The translations under genes were made by a program, and so were the position numbers. The notes beneath the pieces are model-generated. The model saw only the letters and a list, made by a program, of their open reading frames with translations. It did no database searches and was not told the DNA's origin. Shown here piece by piece: positions 61,255-64,000 of a DNA stretch of 64,000 bases (positions are counted from its first letter, which is position 1; the number at the start of each line of letters is the position of its first letter). Source of the stretch: Palauibacter sp022826685. GTDB taxonomy: Bacteria; Gemmatimonadota; Gemmatimonadetes; Palauibacterales; Palauibacteraceae. The DNA lies in assembly GCF_965221685.1 (NCBI RefSeq), contig NZ_OZ244907.1; one strand, 5' to 3'.

Positions 61255-61911
61255 TCAGTCCTCCTCCGGTTCGTCGCCCGCGGCCTCGGCCTCCTCGCCT
61301 TCCACTTCCACTTCCTCGTCGAGTTCCTCGTCCACTTCCTCTTCTTCCTCGAGGGCCGGCGGCACGACCGTGCAGATCGTGACCGTTTCGTCTTCGAGGA
61401 TCTCGACCCCGCCCGCATCCACGTCCGAGACGTGAAGCGAGTCGCCGATTTCGAGGGCCGAGACGTCGACTTCGAATCCGGATGGGATCTCGTTCGGCAG
61501 GCACTCGACCTCGAGTTCGTGCCGGAGGAACTGCAACATGCCGCCCATCTCCACGCCGGCCGGCGTCTCCACGAGGTGGACCGGCACCGGCACGCGGATC
61601 TTCACGTCCGCGCGGATCTCGAAGAAGTCCACGTGCAGAAGCTGGGGACGATACGGGTGGCGCTGGATCTCGCGGATCAGGACCGGGCGCGGCTCGCCAC
61701 CGTCCACCTCGAGGTCGATCACCGTCGTCGCCGCATGGATCTTACTCAGCAGGCGCGAAAGCTCGTGGATATCCAGCGCGAGCGACTCGGTCTCATCGCG
61801 ACGCCCGTACACGACGGCGGGCAACTGGCCGCTCCGGCGAAGCTGCCTCGCGGCGCCCTTTCCGGACGTCGTCCGCGTCCGCGCCGTCAACTTGGCGGAT
61901 TCGTTCGTCAT
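61255..61911 (-). CDS. rplY: Ribosomal protein L25/general stress protein Ctc with acidic tail
   Basis: This 218-residue protein has an N-terminal 5S-rRNA-binding L25 domain (residues about 1-100, SGQLPAVVYG, IREIQRHPYRPQLLHVDFFE) and a TL5/Ctc C-terminal beta domain. The last 35 residues are Glu/Asp-rich (EEEEEVDEELDEEVEVE). It follows prs by 8 bp. Confidence 0.96.
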   Translation of the reverse strand: MTNESAKLTARTRTTSGKGAARQLRRSGQLPAVVYGRRDETESLALDIHELSRLLSKIHAATTVIDLEVDGGEPRPVLIREIQRHPYRPQLLHVDFFEIRADVKIRVPVPVHLVETPAGVEMGGMLQFLRHELEVECLPNEIPSGFEVDVSALEIGDSLHVSDVDAGGVEILEDETVTICTVVPPALEEEEEVDEELDEEVEVEGEEAEAAGDEPEED

Positions 61912-61919
61912 CGTATCTC

Positions 61920-62885
61920 CTACTTGAACAACATGCTTACGGAACTGTTCGTGTGCGTGCTCTCGATGGCCTGCGCGAGCAGGCTCGCCACGGAAAGCAC
62001 GGTCAGGTTGGGGAGCGCTTCCCGCACTCCAGGAGCGAGCGGCACGGTATCCGTCACCGTGATCTCCTTCACGTCCGCCGACCCGAGGCGCTCGAGCGCC
62101 GGCCCCGAGAAGAGGGGGTGCGTGGCGAGGACGTAGACGTCCAGCGCGCCGCGCTCCTTGAGCACCTCGATGGCCGACACCATCGTCCCCGCCGTGTCGA
62201 TCATGTCGTCGGGCACGATGCAGTGCTTCCCTTCGACCTCACCCACGATGTTCGAGACTTCCGCCTCGTTCGGCGCCGGACGCCGCTTGTCGATGATCGC
62301 GAGGTCTCCTCCGAGGCGGCGGGCATAGCCGCGCGCCATCTTCGCCGCGCTCACATCCGTCGCGACGACGACCAGGTTGTCCAGCTTCTTCATCTCGTAG
62401 TAGCGCCGGAAAACCGGGGCCGCGTACAGGTGGTCGACGGGGATGTCGAAGAAGCCCTGGATCTGGTGCTGGTGGAAGTCGATCGAGAGGACGCGGTCCG
62501 CGCCTGCGGCCGTCATGAGGTTCGCGAGCAGCTTCGCCGCGATCGACACGCGCGGCTGATCCTTCCGGTCGGAGCGGCCGTACCCGTAGTAGGGGACAAC
62601 CGCCGTGACCCTCGCCGCCGAGGCGCGCTTCGCCGCGTCGATGAGGATCAGCAGTTCGAGCACGTTCTCCGCGGGCGGGTTCGTGGGCTGAATGAGGAAG
62701 ACGTCGCGTCCGCGGACGTTTTCGTCGATGCGCACGAAGATCTCGCCGTCGGCGAAGCGCTTGATCGTGACGTCGCAGAGCCGCTCTCCGAGGACGTCGG
62801 CGATCCCCTGCGCGAGGGCGGGATTCGCCGTACCCGAGAGCAGCATGATCGGACTCGTATGGAACGAGAAGTCCGTGGTGTCCAT
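61920..62885 (-). CDS. prs: Ribose-phosphate pyrophosphokinase (PRPP synthase)
   Basis: This 321-residue enzyme makes PRPP for purine, pyrimidine, His and Trp synthesis and for the hpt salvage step seen in this window. ATP and R5P motifs are FADGEIFVRIDENVRGRDVFLIQP, YYGYGRSDRK, the DFHQHQIQGFFDIP loop and PDDMIDTAGTM. The usual VSPDVGG is VATDVSA here. I chose ATG 62885. A promoter lies 150 bp upstream. Confidence 0.96.
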   Translation of the reverse strand: MDTTDFSFHTSPIMLLSGTANPALAQGIADVLGERLCDVTIKRFADGEIFVRIDENVRGRDVFLIQPTNPPAENVLELLILIDAAKRASAARVTAVVPYYGYGRSDRKDQPRVSIAAKLLANLMTAAGADRVLSIDFHQHQIQGFFDIPVDHLYAAPVFRRYYEMKKLDNLVVVATDVSAAKMARGYARRLGGDLAIIDKRRPAPNEAEVSNIVGEVEGKHCIVPDDMIDTAGTMVSAIEVLKERGALDVYVLATHPLFSGPALERLGSADVKEITVTDTVPLAPGVREALPNLTVLSVASLLAQAIESTHTNSSVSMLFK

Positions 62886-63033
62886 GCGTGTCGACTGGCT
62901 CGCTGGTCTGGTTCCGGCGCTCGTCGCTCCCGCGCGCATGCCGCACGCGAAGGCCCTGCCGGAATGGAGAGAAATTGTGTGGGTCCCGAACCCGTGTGCC
63001 ACAGGGACGGACCCCACGGCGACAGCCGCCCAG

Positions 63034-63061
63034 ACTATCGATTCACGCGGGTTCCTGTCAA
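63034..63061 (-). promoter_or_regulatory. Sigma-70-type promoter for prs operon
   Basis: On the minus strand a perfect TTGACA (63061-63056) is followed after 16 bp by GATAGT (63039-63034), four of six matches to TATAAT. The -35 includes the mscS stop codon TGA. It would start prs-rplY-pth transcription with a leader of about 140 nt. The gap 62886-63057 has no gene. Confidence 0.6.
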
Positions 63062-64000
63062 CGAGCCTCGGGAGCCGCGGGGATCGTGTAGACGACCTGC
63101 GTCGGGTACGCGATTTCGACGCCGTGCCGGTCGAACCGCTCGTGGAGCGCGAGCAGCACCGCCTGCTTCGCATCCATGAAACGCGTGTACTCGGGGACGG
63201 TCATGTAGAAGATGGTGTCGAACTCGATCGCGGAGTCCGCGAAGCCCGAGAGGTGGCAGCGGTCGAAGCGGGTCTCCTCCTGGGCCTCGACGATCTCCTC
63301 GATCCAGCCGGGGATCTGCGTGAGGAGTTCGCGCGGCGTGTCGTAGGTCACGCCGATCTTCAGCGCCCCGCGCCGGTCCTCCATGCGCCCGAGGTTCCGG
63401 ATCCGGGTGTTGATCACGTCGCTGTTGCCGAGGATGAGTTGCTCGCCCCCCAGGCTCCGCAGCCGGGTCGTCTTGAGGCCGATGTGCTCCACCGAGCCCT
63501 GGAAGTCGCCGATGACGAGGAAGTCGCCGATGACGAAGGGTTTGTCGAGGATGATGGAGAGGGATGCGAGCAGGTCTCCGAGGACGTTCTGCGCCGCGAG
63601 GGCGACGGCGATGCCTCCGATTCCGAGGCCCGCGAGCAGGGCCGCGACTTCGACCCCGAGGTTGTCGAGGATGAGGAGGAGCACGACGGACCACACGGCG
63701 AGCCGGCCGACGAAGGAGAGCGCGCCGACCATGGTCACGGCCTCCGCGTCCTCGCCCGCCGTGGCGTCCACGAACCGCCGCACCCAGAAGGCGATCGCGG
63801 CGTTCGCCCACATCCCGCCCTGGACGACGACGGCGATGACCGCGGCCCGGCGAATCACGAGCGCGACGGTCGGATCGAGTTCGAGGACGAGCGAGGCGGC
63901 GAAGAGCCCGACGAAAAGGATGAGGCCGAACTTCGTCTGGCCGAGCACATCCGCGACGAGATCGTCGAGCGAGGTCCGGGTCTGGCTCGCGAAGCGTGCG
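63058..64000 (-). CDS. MscS-family mechanosensitive ion channel, 5' end cut by window edge
   Basis: The frame is open from the window edge (RFASQTRTSLDDLVADVLGQ) to the stop at 63058, at least 313 codons. About four TM helices lead to the pore helix LLAGLGIGGIAVALAAQNVLGDLLASLSI, the MscS signature. A beta domain (GDFLVIGDFQGSVEHIGLKTTRLRSLGGEQLILGNSDVI) and C-terminal cytosolic cage follow. It would vent solutes on hypo-osmotic shock. A GTG at 63948 is an internal codon, not the true start. Confidence 0.92.
   Translation of the reverse strand, partial: ARFASQTRTSLDDLVADVLGQTKFGLILFVGLFAASLVLELDPTVALVIRRAAVIAVVVQGGMWANAAIAFWVRRFVDATAGEDAEAVTMVGALSFVGRLAVWSVVLLLILDNLGVEVAALLAGLGIGGIAVALAAQNVLGDLLASLSIILDKPFVIGDFLVIGDFQGSVEHIGLKTTRLRSLGGEQLILGNSDVINTRIRNLGRMEDRRGALKIGVTYDTPRELLTQIPGWIEEIVEAQEETRFDRCHLSGFADSAIEFDTIFYMTVPEYTRFMDAKQAVLLALHERFDRHGVEIAYPTQVVYTIPAAPEAR

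Noticed and set aside
62886..63057. tRNA-like stretch GGTTCGGGACC in the prs leader
   Set aside because: No acceptor or anticodon stem can be drawn around it.

Overview
This 64 kb window is GC-rich chromosomal DNA from a bacterium, almost wall-to-wall with housekeeping genes on the minus strand plus a short plus-strand island at 26.5-40.3 kb. Gene content and order fit Gemmatimonadota or a closely allied FCB-group lineage: a VPS10/BNR beta-propeller exoprotein, a yggS-divIVA-ileS-dksA-lspA-rluD string, tilS-hpt-ftsH-folP-cdaA, a TonB/ExbB/ExbD1/ExbD2 set, a type-2 isoleucyl-tRNA synthetase and a membrane pyrophosphatase. No rRNA gene is present, so the assignment is an inference. I see no phage, insertion sequence, CRISPR array or defence island.

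Layout: (1) 1-2.5 kb: 3' part of a large secreted beta-propeller protein, tRNA-Val(UAC) and a small membrane protein. (2) 2.5-9.1 kb: division and translation operon yggS>divIVA>ileS>dksA>lspA>rluD. (3) 9.2-11.6 kb: energy-transducing operon exbB>exbD>exbD>tonB, closed by an intrinsic terminator. (4) 11.6-23.6 kb: long minus-strand run lepB>sigma factor>rplM>rpsI>rpsB>(terminator)>tsf>pyrH>frr>small ORF>tilS>hpt>ftsH>folP>cdaA, joining protein synthesis, nucleotide supply, membrane proteolysis, folate and c-di-AMP synthesis. (5) 23.7-28.7 kb: aldehyde dehydrogenase, a membrane protein, thpR head-to-head with a pabA/trpG-type amidotransferase, and comM. (6) 28.8-40.3 kb, mostly plus strand: secreted protein, Yip1-like protein, a MacA-like adaptor, one ABC ATPase and three MacB-like permeases (two of them a tandem duplication), bshB1-type deacetylase, a HIRAN protein on the other strand, cysteine desulfurase and mnmA. 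(7) 40.3-64 kb, minus strand: prs>rplY>pth, hppA, rpsF>rpsR>DUF2232-like>rplI>rsfS, two SPOR-domain proteins, smc, an MBL hydrolase, aroF, yraN, the SRP RNA gene, dnaX>ybaB>recR>membrane protein>pgsA>cinA-like>grpE>dnaJ, and a truncated mscS gene at the right edge.

Most notable: the IleRS has the swapped GXHH form of the HXGH motif, which is linked to mupirocin hyper-resistance. ileS and ftsH each carry an apparent one-base deletion. pyrH and a cinA-like gene have no ATG/GTG/TTG at the expected N-terminus, and pgsA has none in a position that avoids a long overlap; CTG is the best candidate in each, and yraN has no recognisable start at all. Ribosomal proteins S2, S6 and L25 carry long low-complexity tails. 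thpR and the amidotransferase gene start from one shared CATG. The efflux cluster is preceded by helically phased TGACGTAC-type repeats and a 16-bp palindrome.

I do not see a clearly new multi-gene system. The best candidates for something undescribed are the one-ATPase/three-permease efflux cluster with its regulatory repeats and the apparent use of CTG starts at stop-start overlaps.
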